64,000 bases of DNA from CALLVY01 sp937899855 (GTDB lineage Bacteria > Bacteroidota > Bacteroidia > Chitinophagales > Saprospiraceae). The position numbers were made by a program, and so were the translations under genes. A model generated the notes under the pieces. The model worked only from the letters and a program-made list of their open reading frames with translations, made no database searches and was not told the origin of the DNA. Below, in pieces: positions 52,901-62,400 of this stretch (within the stretch, counting starts at the first letter, position 1; the number at the start of each line of letters is the position of its first letter). Location of the stretch: NCBI GenBank assembly GCA_039820405.1, contig JBCBQC010000002.1, positions 62,001 through 126,000 of the forward strand, written 5' to 3'.

Positions 52901-53934
52901 ACGTAGGCCAAGCTTCGGTCGACGTCGCAGCCTACGTAATCGTCGCGAAAACAACCCAGGTCGGGGTCTACCCACATGGCAAAGAAGGTACTGTCGATCG
53001 GCTCGGTGGCCCGGTTGACCAAGCGGTAGCGCTGGAAAGTCATGTTGTTGATCTGGTCGGAGGTCTGAAAGGAAAAGGCCTGCACTTGTACCTCCATTCC
53101 GATCACTTCGCCATTGGTTTCGGTATGAATGCCACCGGCATCGTTGTAGATCCAAAAGATCATCTCGTCGGGCAGCGAGGGGGGCAGCCGGTCCCGGCAG
53201 CGACGAATCTCAATCCGGGGGAAGTCGCCCCGGGTGGGATCGTAGACCGCATCATCATCCACGTCTTCAAATCCGGCGAGCCCCCGAAATCCTTTCGCGG
53301 GGAGGGGCAAACTAAAGCCGTGAATTTCTTCAAAAAAGGGATTGCCCAGACCGGGCCACCCCAGAACGTCCTCGGGAATCTGACTGCGGTCCAATTCCAC
53401 CCCATCCGGATCACCGCCGTTGGCCTCCACGGCCAAGCGCCAGTTGCGCCGGTGCTCCGCGACGTTGGCCCCAAGCACCTTAAAAAAACGGTCCCAGTTG
53501 GCACAGGTATCCGGGCCAACTTGTTGTTCATCCGTCAGGGGGCCGGGCCAAAAATCCGTTTGCCCACTGCTCGTTCCGTAGGTTTGGCAGGCTACCTTGA
53601 GGTTTCCCCCTTCGTCAAAACCACCCAACCAGACGGCCCCAGCAAAGATCGCCGCCACTTCTTGCTCCCCTTCCGGCACCTTGGGAACGATGTAGCGACC
53701 ATTGCTATTTCCATCCCACCAGACGTCGCCGCCGGCCAGCAAACGGGCCCGGACATTGTTGATGGACTGGTCGATTTGAGCGGTGGACTGAGCACAATTC
53801 ATCCGGTACTCCGCTTTTTTACGGTCAGTGGATTTTGAGGGGCGCTTGGGGGAAGGCGTCCCGACGTGGGCCGGAAGTAAGGTGGTACACCAAACCATCA
53901 AGAACCCGACGAAGCCATACTTTAAGTTTCGCAT
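49915..53934 (-). CDS. Giant secreted protein A of the paralogous trio, T9SS sorting-like C terminus
   Basis: A 1339-residue protein from the ATG at 53934 (MRNLKYGFVG), with a signal peptide to about residue 22. It has no family I can name. After the signal comes a conserved block (INNVRARLLAGGDVWWDG, then VPEGEQEVAAIFAGAVWLGG), then cysteine-rich segments such as DLGCFRDDYVGCD. Near residues 600-740 lies a fibronectin-type-III-like stretch (YRFEGYQIYQL to HRTYYYTAIAYGYNNW). The end has the shape of a type A sorting domain: VVPNPYYGYSIYE, DCEVNIYGLDGRFI, GTYLIHV, then RQFDPSGL. It is most like protein C (59499-63524) and less like B. Export by T9SS is inference. Confidence 0.8.
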   Translation of the reverse strand: MRNLKYGFVGFLMVWCTTLLPAHVGTPSPKRPSKSTDRKKAEYRMNCAQSTAQIDQSINNVRARLLAGGDVWWDGNSNGRYIVPKVPEGEQEVAAIFAGAVWLGGFDEGGNLKVACQTYGTSSGQTDFWPGPLTDEQQVGPDTCANWDRFFKVLGANVAEHRRNWRLAVEANGGDPDGVELDRSQIPEDVLGWPGLGNPFFEEIHGFSLPLPAKGFRGLAGFEDVDDDAVYDPTRGDFPRIEIRRCRDRLPPSLPDEMIFWIYNDAGGIHTETNGEVIGMEVQVQAFSFQTSDQINNMTFQRYRLVNRATEPIDSTFFAMWVDPDLGCFRDDYVGCDVDRSLAYVYNSDNRDGMETCNDCEGVNTYCTDIPVLGVDYFQGPLDEFGEELGMSSFTYYDNARFNPNQGMTDPEEAPEYYNYLSGSWRNGVPFTQGGTGYDPSSTDFTKYVFPGEPNDPARWSMCSEALTEGDRRTIQASGPFRLDPGTINELIIGVVWVPSFEYPCPDVTRLLQADDIAQSLFDNCFELTRGPYAPDVNWVELDEEVIAVLSNPDVASTANNFELSYAAKDIKAPGSCDSGCDYRFEGYQIYQLLRPVAPDDLNDPDQARLVAQVDIKNGIDVIYNWGQVPNPNADLSGEPEFIYLPEERAVGADAGIQHTFRFTEDAFGGGKLINHRTYYYTAIAYGYNNWEDFTQRNGIPEGQQNPYIPSDLNIQQYSVIPRPTVDSRLRSQYGDGPLITRLAGLGIGGKSVEITEATRTAILDGSARGRIEYQEGKGPLDIKIYDPLLVQDGDFRLELKDATPQDSILDDDAFWELTDLSTSTVIAASGSIASLNEEIIPEYGFSISVTQTSDVGDLQAGNGVLGFAIEYADQTGPEWFSAVEDSDEVEVFNFMQTSPGESDFARDPEQAFNKAISPTFWSPYTLAEIPTFFNTLVSPAWSSGTRGDQLQAFVRLHQLNNVDIVLTSDKSKWSRCVVIESASQAYTHSSRLNLPSEGERTSFQLRAAPSVTRYAGPDGLPAVDPEESREGFGWFPGYAIDVETGRRLNIFFGENSTYSCESLTAIDRADLCDLLPNGGRGNGRDMLWNPTAERVINILPRDNTPEQIYPFYAGGQHYIYVTNQSYDGCEALHEVWSLNSPSRLVDSLSPILTWTCIPLASELLPLGTGESGLIPNEVTFRLRVDNPYQVSADGSENGGYPTYEFSFRGVEREALQTEEEFAEELAQIRVVPNPYYGYSIYESTQFTNIVKITNLPADCEVNIYGLDGRFIRHYGRNEGPRQGAATNQINPDLEWDLRNSKGLSVASGTYLIHVAAEGKGERVLKFFAVQRQFDPSGL

Positions 53935-54084
53935 AACGTTGAAATTTCGATTGGTAAAAAAATGATTGCGTGGCGGACATAAGCCCGCCGGGCCAATTCG
54001 AGGCAAATCGAACCGGCTGGGGCTTCAAGCGTTATGGAAAATTGATTCTAGAAAGGCTGCTTACTGTGTTTAGATACGGATCCG

Positions 54085-57000
54085 TCAGAGTGGTCGCTGG
54101 ACTACAAAGGCCTTGAGGACGCGCTCGCCCCGATCTTCGGTCTTGACGTGTACCAGATAGGTACCGCTGCTGACCGGCCGACCCCCTTGGTTCTTCAGGT
54201 CCCAGCGGAGGTCGGGGTAAATTTGATCGGTAGCCTCGTGCGCCGGCACCGTCTCATTGCGACGGAAAAAACGCACCAGTCGTCCATCCAGCGAATAAAT
54301 TGATACTTCACAACGGGCGGGCAAATTGGTAATCTTAACGATATTTTCGGAAGTGGAATTTTCGTAAACCGAGTAATAATAGTACGGATTGGGAACCACG
54401 CGAACCTGAGCCAGCGCCGCCTCATCCGCAGCGTCCCCCACCAAGGGCTCGGCCGCAACATCGCGAAAGCTGAACTCGTACAGGGGATAACCTTGGTTCT
54501 CCCCCTTCACCGCACTCACGCGGTAGGGATTGCTGACGCGAATTTTAAAGGTAACGTCGTTGGGAATCAGGCCGGTCTCCCCACTGCCGAGCGGATCGAG
54601 CCCGGAGGCCAGGGGGATACAGGTCCAGGTAACCGCTTCGGCCAGCGTATTCGTCATCGTCCAGCTTCCCTGCTCCAAGGCAGCGTAAAGGCTTTCGCAG
54701 CCATCGTAGGTTTGGTTGGTGACGTAGATGTAATGCTGCCCCCCGGCGATGTAGGAATACAGATCGTCGGACTCGCCCGTAAGGTTGGCATCGATGACGA
54801 GGTCGTCGGTGGGGTTCCAGAGCAGGTCGCGGCCGTTGTTGGGCAGGCGGCCACACAGGTCGCCCCGCCCCAGAAAGGTAACGGCACCACAGGCATAAGT
54901 CGAATTTTCACCAAAGAAGATGTTCAGACGTTCCCCCGTCTCTACATCGACGGCGTAGCCCGGAAACCAGCCAAAGCCCGAGCGGGATTCGTTCGGATCG
55001 AGTTGGGGCTTGCCATCGGCATCGGCGTAGGGTAGGATCGAGCGGGCCTCGCGGGGACGCAGCATCTTGGAACCTCCTTGCGTGGGCAAGTTCGCGTAGA
55101 GCTCACTCGTATGCCAGCGCGAAGCGGTTTCGACTACGACGCAGCGACTCCATTTCGATTTGTCCTTGGTCAGTACCACGTCGATGTTGTTGAGTTGTTG
55201 GAGGGGACTATTCAGTTTGAGCACCGGTACGCGCAGTTGGTCGTCCAGCATGGGGGTGATGACGGATTGGATGGGCGAAAAATTGCGCGTCAAGGTAAAG
55301 GGCTGCCAGTAGGCGGGCTCGGGAATTTTGGTAAAAGCCTCCTCCGGGTCGCGGAAGTGGTCCGGACCACCCGCTTCGGTCGCCACAAAATTGAAAGGCC
55401 CTTCGCCATCCACGATTCCCGAAAACCACTGTGGCCCATCGGGGTCGGCATAGCTGACCTCCATCCCCAGTACGCCATTGTTGTTGGGCCCATCGCCCGC
55501 GTCGGCCGTTTGGGCGACGCTGATCGAAAAACCATAGTCGTCGACCAACTGCTCGTTGAGTTGATCCAGCTCGGTATGCTGGGCAATCACCTCACCGGTG
55601 GCTACGTCGGTCAGTTCCCAACGGGCATCGGGGGCGAGTACGTCGTCTTCCATGTTGTCGTCCCGGATGGCCAGCCGAAAGGTTCCCTCCACGATGCGCA
55701 GTGGGTGAAAGACTTCCACCTTGATGGGGCCTTGACCGGGAGCGTAAGCCAAACGGCCATCGGCACTGCCCGCTAAGATCGCCTCGTAAGTCTCGGGACT
55801 CCATTCGACAAAAATATCGCCCACACCCGCGCCGTCCAAGCGCGTCACCGTAGGCCCCTCCCCAAACTGGCTCCGCAAGCGTTGGTCCACCAAGGGGCGC
55901 GGGACCACGGAGTAGGTCTGCGCAATGGGGCGCGTGATAAAAGGCGTCTGTTGGCCCTCCGCCAGGCCGTTTTCAAATTTGAAGGGCAGCCAGTTGTTGT
56001 GAGCATAAGAGCGGACTACATAGTGATAGGTCCGGTGATTGATCAGCGGCCCACCCCCAAAGGCATCTTCCGTGATGCGCAGGCTGTGGCGAATGCCCTT
56101 GTCTTCCCCGCTCACCATCAACTCGGGTACAAAGGTTACCTCCGGTTCGCCCGGTACGTCTTGGTTGGGGTTGGGGACGGCTTGCCAATTGTAAATTTCG
56201 GTAATGCCATTTTTGACGTCCGTCTGCGCCACCAAGCGAGCTTGATCGGGATCGGACAGGTCGGTCGGCACTTCGGCGCGGGGTACTTGGAAAATTTGGT
56301 AACCCTCAAATTTGTAGTAGGTACTGTCAAAATATCCGGGCGAGCGGGGGTCTTGCCGGACGTAGTCTTCCAGGCTTTCTCCACCGAACAATATCTCGTC
56401 CTCCAGCAAAGCAATCAATTCACCGTCGAGCTCCACCCACTTCACGTCGGGATGCTCGGGGCCCGGGGTGGTCAGCTCGAAACAGTTGTGGAACATGGAC
56501 TGGATCTGATCGTCGGCGCTCAGTAGCCGGCTGATATCGGGGCAGGGGTATTCCAATTCGGGTACCCAGATGATGCTGTAGGTCAGTTCGTTGATCGAGC
56601 CGGGAGAGATGCGCAATGGACCAGTGCCCAAAATCATTTTGGGATCGACATCAGTGGGGCCTAAATTTTCTTGACACATGCTCCAGCCCAGCGGATCGTT
56701 GGGGGCCCCGGTAAGTGCGTGCTGGGTAAATTGATCGGAGGCGGGGTCGTAACCCGTCCCTCCCCAGGTCATTTGCGTACCGTCACGCCAGCGGCCCCGC
56801 AAGTAGTTATAGTACTCAATGGGCGTCTGTGGATCGGATAAGGGTGAGAGAGCCCCTTGTCCAACAAGCCCGTAATAGCTAAAAGAACTCATCCCCAGCT
56901 GTTCTCCAAGTTCCCCGTAGGGACCACTCACCAAGTCGATACCCAGGATGGGAATATCGGTACAATAAGTCGCCACTCCGTGACAATCCGTACAGTCCTG

Positions 57001-58059
57001 CCCTCCATCCAAAGCATCAGCATTGTAGACGTAGGCCAGATCGCGCAGCGAATCACAGCCGATAAAGTCGTCTTGAAAACAGCCCAAGTCGGGGTCCACC
57101 CAGAGGCCAACGCGAGCTTCATTCAGGTGTTCGATCGAACGATTGATGAGTCGGTATTTTTGAAAGGTCGTATTGTTGAGGTGACTGTTATCCTTGAAAG
57201 CAAAAGCCTCCGCATGAATTTCCATCCCAATGGCATCCCCGCCCGAATTGGCGTGTGCCCCAGCCGCGTCGTTAAAAATCCAAAAGTCAAGTTGGTCGGG
57301 AATGGTCGCCTGAGCCCGCCAACAGATATCAACGACGGGGAAGTCTCCCAGGTGGGGCTCGTAGGCGCCGGCGATACCGCCCTCGTCCCAGAAATCCGCC
57401 AGCCCCGCAAAGCCCAGTCTCTCTTCCGGGAGCGCAAAACCGTGTACGTCTTCAAAAAATGGGTTGCCCACAGCCGGCCAGCCCCGAATTTCCTCCGGAA
57501 TCGTTGCGGGATCGAGCATCACTCCTTCAAAATCCCCACCATTGGCTGCCACGGCCGCTGCCCAGCGACGCCGGTGTTCGCGGATGGCGGCTCCGCTAAC
57601 GGAAAAAAAGCGATCCCAGTTGCCACAGTTCTCCACGGTAGTTTCCGAATAATCGGTGAGGGGCCCCGGCCAATAATCCGTTTCATCGCCCGCCCTACCG
57701 TAGGTTTGAGCCGCTACCTTGAGGTTGTTGCCGGGGTCGACCCCAATCACCCAGAGCGCCGCGGCGTAGATACTGGATACCTCGGGCAGGTTCGACCCCT
57801 CGGGCACCCGAGGGACGATGTACTTTCCATCGCTGCCATCCCACCACAGGTCCCCTCCCTGACGCAATCGGGCCCGGACGTTGTTGATCGCCAGTTCCGT
57901 CTCGGCCCTGGGCACGGCACAGTCTTGCCGCCAATCAGATGACTTGGATACGGTGGCAGGAGCAGTACCGGAGCGGGGTGGTACGGTACTGGACCAGGCC
58001 TCAGCAGTGAATATTATCGTGGTGCTTACGAGTAAACTTAGCCAATATTTGTGGGACAT
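54085..58059 (-). CDS. Giant secreted protein B of the paralogous trio
   Basis: A 1324-residue protein from the ATG at 58059 (MSHKYWLSLL), with a signal peptide ending near AEAWS. It is collinear with A and C over its whole length, sharing INNVRARLRQGGDLWWDG, CTDCHGVATYCTDIP, a fibronectin-like KFEGYQIFQVPR to NHRTYHYVVRSYAHNNW region, DKSKWSRCVVVETAS, GFGWFPGYAVDVETGERLN and the sorting-like end. It is the most divergent copy, and its end (VVQRPL) lacks the FDPSGL tail found in A and C. It follows the PorV-like gene after a terminator, so it may have its own promoter, though none is clear. Confidence 0.8.
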   Translation of the reverse strand: MSHKYWLSLLVSTTIIFTAEAWSSTVPPRSGTAPATVSKSSDWRQDCAVPRAETELAINNVRARLRQGGDLWWDGSDGKYIVPRVPEGSNLPEVSSIYAAALWVIGVDPGNNLKVAAQTYGRAGDETDYWPGPLTDYSETTVENCGNWDRFFSVSGAAIREHRRRWAAAVAANGGDFEGVMLDPATIPEEIRGWPAVGNPFFEDVHGFALPEERLGFAGLADFWDEGGIAGAYEPHLGDFPVVDICWRAQATIPDQLDFWIFNDAAGAHANSGGDAIGMEIHAEAFAFKDNSHLNNTTFQKYRLINRSIEHLNEARVGLWVDPDLGCFQDDFIGCDSLRDLAYVYNADALDGGQDCTDCHGVATYCTDIPILGIDLVSGPYGELGEQLGMSSFSYYGLVGQGALSPLSDPQTPIEYYNYLRGRWRDGTQMTWGGTGYDPASDQFTQHALTGAPNDPLGWSMCQENLGPTDVDPKMILGTGPLRISPGSINELTYSIIWVPELEYPCPDISRLLSADDQIQSMFHNCFELTTPGPEHPDVKWVELDGELIALLEDEILFGGESLEDYVRQDPRSPGYFDSTYYKFEGYQIFQVPRAEVPTDLSDPDQARLVAQTDVKNGITEIYNWQAVPNPNQDVPGEPEVTFVPELMVSGEDKGIRHSLRITEDAFGGGPLINHRTYHYVVRSYAHNNWLPFKFENGLAEGQQTPFITRPIAQTYSVVPRPLVDQRLRSQFGEGPTVTRLDGAGVGDIFVEWSPETYEAILAGSADGRLAYAPGQGPIKVEVFHPLRIVEGTFRLAIRDDNMEDDVLAPDARWELTDVATGEVIAQHTELDQLNEQLVDDYGFSISVAQTADAGDGPNNNGVLGMEVSYADPDGPQWFSGIVDGEGPFNFVATEAGGPDHFRDPEEAFTKIPEPAYWQPFTLTRNFSPIQSVITPMLDDQLRVPVLKLNSPLQQLNNIDVVLTKDKSKWSRCVVVETASRWHTSELYANLPTQGGSKMLRPREARSILPYADADGKPQLDPNESRSGFGWFPGYAVDVETGERLNIFFGENSTYACGAVTFLGRGDLCGRLPNNGRDLLWNPTDDLVIDANLTGESDDLYSYIAGGQHYIYVTNQTYDGCESLYAALEQGSWTMTNTLAEAVTWTCIPLASGLDPLGSGETGLIPNDVTFKIRVSNPYRVSAVKGENQGYPLYEFSFRDVAAEPLVGDAADEAALAQVRVVPNPYYYYSVYENSTSENIVKITNLPARCEVSIYSLDGRLVRFFRRNETVPAHEATDQIYPDLRWDLKNQGGRPVSSGTYLVHVKTEDRGERVLKAFVVQRPL

Positions 58060-58270
58060 AGCTATCACATTTTGCGCCGATACCATCACCGGAGTGAGGC
58101 ATCATACGGATGAGTTAAAATAGGCCTTTGACCGTCACGCTTGGACGGGAAAAGTTTTTTAATGAAACAGCTGCTATCTTTCCTAGGTAGATGCTTCCGT
58201 GTGGAATAGATCGGAAGCCATCCGGGGTCGACTCAGAGGGAGTCGGGAGTAATTAAGAAGGGCAAGGGGC

Positions 58271-58319
58271 AAAAATGGGAAAACAGCCTGGCGGGGAATA
58301 GATCCCGCCAAGCTGTTTT
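58271..58319 (-). terminator. Terminator after the PorV-like gene
   Basis: A 16-bp stem (arms 58280-58295 and 58304-58319), continuous on the minus strand with one G-U pair. It is followed there by TCCCATTTTT. It starts 9 nt after the PorV-like stop. Confidence 0.75.
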
Positions 58320-58327
58320 GCGTAAAT

Positions 58328-59380
58328 TTAGAGGGACAAACGGACGCCCAAGCTGTGCGTACCATTCCACAGGCGCGTGTCGCGGTAGGAATAGTCAATT
58401 CCAATGCGCGTATCGCTGCCTCTCTTGACGGGAACATCAAAGGAGATACCCGCCGCCAGGCCCGTGTAGATCGAATCAAAATCGGGGTTGTCCGAACCAA
58501 TCTCGTACTTGTAAGCCGCCCGGAGGGACAGTACTTGCTTGAAGCTGTATTCCAAACCACCACCCACTTGATCCTGAGCAAAGGAGTTGGCCGTAAAGTT
58601 GACCATGATGCTCAGGGTGTTTTTGTCGTTGATGACGACATCGTAACCCGTACCGATGTTCAACATCGAGGGCAATTCAAAACCCTGCGAGCGTTGGAAG
58701 TAGGTCAGGGTATATTCGTCGCTACCACTGGGGTTGTTGGCGGGAACGGCCAAACCTTGTCCGCGGAAGGTCATCCGCGAGCCGACGTTACGCAGCGAGA
58801 TACCAAACTTAAAGTTATCCTGGGGTCCCGTCACGTACTGTACCCCGGCATCGAAAGCGATGGCGGTAGCGGTAACGTCCGACGTTCCTTCCGATACGAC
58901 GCGGGCCGTGGCCCCCACCGAAATCTTGTTATCGAAGATGTAGGAATAGCTGATGCCGATGTTATTGATCGCGGGAGAAAAGGTAGCTCCCGTACCCGCG
59001 GGCTGCGCATCCGTAGTAAAGGGGATGTCGCCCATATCAACGGCCATTACGGAGACTGCAATCGCAGCGTTGTTTTTCAGGCGGGCGGCAAATCCCGCCG
59101 CGTTGATGCTGATGCCGGTTCCTTCAAAATAACGAGAATGAGAAAAGTTGAATTCGGTCTTATTGATCCGACCGATTCCAGCGGGGTTGAGACGCATGGC
59201 CTCCACCCCAGAGATGGATCCCGTATTCATGGCGTGCAAGCCAGCCGTACGCGCCCAGGGATTCATCAACAACTGTGAGGCACCAGCCTCCCCCTGACGA
59301 TCAGGATTACCCGCCGTGGCAACATCCGCCCCCAAGAGGAGCAAGGCCAAAGAGAGTACAGTGTATAGATATTTAGTCAT
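58328..59380 (-). CDS. PorV/PorQ-family outer-membrane barrel protein
   Basis: A 350-residue barrel protein from the ATG at 59380 (MTKYLYTVLSLALL), with a signal peptide ending near ATAGN. The mature start AGASQLLMNPWARTAG, then the motifs GVEAMRLNPAGIG and TEFNFSHSRYFEG, are typical of the PorV/PorQ (UPF0164, FadL-like) family. PorV carries T9SS substrates from the SprA translocon to the attachment complex; PorQ has a related role. Its place between genes for proteins with sorting-like tails suggests a dedicated shuttle. Whether it is the genome's only PorV cannot be told. Confidence 0.85.
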   Translation of the reverse strand: MTKYLYTVLSLALLLLGADVATAGNPDRQGEAGASQLLMNPWARTAGLHAMNTGSISGVEAMRLNPAGIGRINKTEFNFSHSRYFEGTGISINAAGFAARLKNNAAIAVSVMAVDMGDIPFTTDAQPAGTGATFSPAINNIGISYSYIFDNKISVGATARVVSEGTSDVTATAIAFDAGVQYVTGPQDNFKFGISLRNVGSRMTFRGQGLAVPANNPSGSDEYTLTYFQRSQGFELPSMLNIGTGYDVVINDKNTLSIMVNFTANSFAQDQVGGGLEYSFKQVLSLRAAYKYEIGSDNPDFDSIYTGLAAGISFDVPVKRGSDTRIGIDYSYRDTRLWNGTHSLGVRLSL

Positions 59381-59498
59381 TGTCAATTTAAATTTTCAAA
59401 TTTAATAATGTCCGACCAGGGTCGGAATGATCCCGCCCCATTCTTTCCGAATACCCCCTAGCTAGAGGGCATTCGGAAAAGATTGGTGCAGTGGGCCA

Positions 59499-62400
59499 TT
59501 ACAATCCCGAGGGATCGAACTGGCGCAGGACGGCAAAGAACTTGAGCACGCGCTCTCCTTTGCCTGGCGCATTGACGTGGATCAAATAAGTCCCACTCGC
59601 CACGGTAATACCGCTGCTGTTTTTCAAATCCCACTCCAAGTCGGGATTGATCTGCCGCGTAGCCGCACCGACCCCATTGGGTTCGCCCGGCGTTTCATTC
59701 CGCTGGTAACGGCGGATGAAGCGTCCGTCGAGGGAGAAGATATTGATGTCACACTCCGCGGGCAAGTTGGTAATTTTGACCGTGTTCGTAAACTGGGACG
59801 TTTCGTAAATCGAGTAGCCGTAGTACGGGTTGGGTACCATTCTGATCTGATCCAGCTCCTCATCAAACTCCGCTTGAGTGGTGAGCGCTGATTTCTCAGC
59901 ACCTTTGAAGCTGAAGCGGTAAGCGGGGTGGCGGTTGTTCGAACCATCACCAATCGACGTCTGGTACGGGTTGTCTACCCGCAGACGGAAAGTGATGTCG
60001 TTCGGAATCAAACCGGTGTTGCCACTTCCCAGAGGATCCAGCGTCGTAGCCAGCGGCATACAAGTCCAAGTGATAAACGAAAGCGGATCTACCTTTTGGA
60101 AACTAGAGCCGTTGAGGCCTTCCCACAATTCCTCACAACCGTCGTAAGACTGGCGCGTCACGTAGATAAAGTGGTGACCACCCGCGTATACGGGATACAT
60201 ATCGGTATTGCTGCTGGGATTGATCAGCTCGGGGATGAACACCTCCGAGGTGGGATTCCACATCATATCACGACCATTACCATTGTCGGGCAAGAAGCCA
60301 CAAAGGTTCTCCAGGCCAGCTTCGGTTAGCGAGGCGCAATCATAAGTCGTATTTTCCCCAAAGAAGATGTTCAGGCGCTCGCCAGATTCCACGTCGATGG
60401 CGTAGCCAGGGAACCAGCCAAAACCGGGGCGGGATTCCGAAGCATCCACATCGGGAAGGCCGTCACCGTTGTTGTCGTTGGGCGTTACCGAGGGGGCGGA
60501 CCGTACGTCGAACATCTCCGTACCACCTTCGGTCGGCTTGTTGGAACCGATGGAGCTGAAGTAGAGGCGCGAAGCGGATTCTACGACCACACAACGACTC
60601 CACTTACTCTTGTCGGAGGTCATTATGATGTCCACATTGTTCAGCACGTCGAGCGTACCGGCCAAGCGAACCTGTGGGTTTCTCAACTGATTGTCCCAAG
60701 CCGGCGTCAGCAGGACGTTACCATCGAGGATCGGACGGTAGTCTACCAGGCGGTAGGGCTGCCAGTAGCCGGGGGCCATCTGGGTGACGAAAGACTGATT
60801 CGGATCGTCTACGTTGTCGGGTTCGTTAGAGCCCGTTTTGATAAAGTTGAGGGGGGGCTGGTCGTTGTCGATGACCCCGTTGAACCATTGCTCTCCGAGT
60901 TCATCTACGTATTCTACCTCGATACCCAGGGCACCGTTGTTGCCTTCTCGGCTACCCGCATCCAAGGTCTGCTCAATCGAGATGGAGAAGCCAAATTCAC
61001 CGATGATCTGTTCGTTGAGGGTTTCGATGCTCCGATCGGAAAATACGGTATCGGAATTGCTCAAATTGACCATCAACCAACCGGCATCTTGTTCGAGAAT
61101 GGTATCATTCATGATGCTATCACGGAAGTACAGTTCGTAGTCACCGTCCTGAATTTCGAGTGGGTTGTAGACCGTCACGTTGATGGGGCCCTGACCGGGC
61201 TTGTACACCACGCTACCGTCGAACGAACCACCTAAGATCGCATCGCGAGTCTCGTCGGTAATCTCCACAAATTTACCCCCAACTCCCGATCCTTCCAGAC
61301 GCGTGACCTGCGGACCGTCGCCGTACTGAGCGTTCAGACGCGAATCGACAATCGGACGTGGTACGACCGTAAACTGACGGATGTTGTTGTTGCTGGGAAT
61401 GTAGGGTCTTTGCTGTCCTTGCGGGTTAATTTCTTGCTGGTTGAAAGTCAACCAGTTGTTGTAACCGTAGGCAATGACGGTGTAGTAGTACGGACGGTGG
61501 TTAATCAGGTTGCCACCACCAAAGCGGTCTTCCGTGATGCGGAAGGTATGCTTGATCCCCTCGTCGACCCCTTCGACCTCAAGCTCCGGTACGTAGATGG
61601 CTTCGGGTTCGCCGGGCAGATCCCGGTTGGGATTCACAACGGCGTCCCAGTTGTAAATGGTACGGATACCATTCTTCAAGTCAACGCTTTCGACCAAACG
61701 CGCCTGATCCGGATCATTGAAATCCGAGGGAGGCGTGGCGCTGGGCAATTGGTAAATCTGGTAGCCTTCGAACTGGTAGAAGTAAATGATACTATCGTCG
61801 CGGGGAGCAGCCAGGTCAAGCTCGATGTACTGCTCGCGGAAGTTGTTCGAAATCGGGTTCTCGTTGGAGAGTACCGCAATGATTTCTTCGTCCAGCTCTA
61901 CCCAATCTACGTCGGGAGCCCAGGGGCCATTGGTCAACTCAAAACAGTTGTTGAACAGCGACTGAGCGATGTCATCCGCTACGAAGAGTTTGGTCAAGTC
62001 AGGACAGGGGTAGGTCAAGTCTGGAACCCAGACGACTCCGATAATCAGCTCGTTGATCGTACCGGGACGCAGCAAGAAGGGACCGGAAGCTTGGATGGTC
62101 CGGCGATCCCCCAAACCGAGGTTCTGCGAACACATGCTCCATCCACTTGCGTCGTCGGGACGTTCGGTAAAGGCATAGTTGATAAACTCGGTACTGATGG
62201 GGTTGTAGCCCGTTCCACCCGCGGTGAAACGCGTACCATCCCGCCAAGAACCGGATAGGTAGTTGTAGTATTCGATGGCTTCCTGCGGGTCCGTCATCGC
62301 TTGGATGGGGTTGTAGCCCCCGTTATCGTAGTAGGTAAACGAAGACATTCCGATTTCTTCCCCAAATTCATCCAGGGGTCCCCGGAAGTAATCGACGCCC

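Noticed and set aside
51736..53838. Long plus-strand open frame of about 700 codons opposite giant protein A
   Set aside because: It is antisense to a clearly conserved paralogous gene, and its composition (Val, Gly, Asp rich) is typical of a GC-driven shadow frame.
59411..59479. Hairpins between giant C and the PorV-like gene as a terminator
   Set aside because: Imperfect stems with no T run on the coding strand; read-through within the operon seems likelier.
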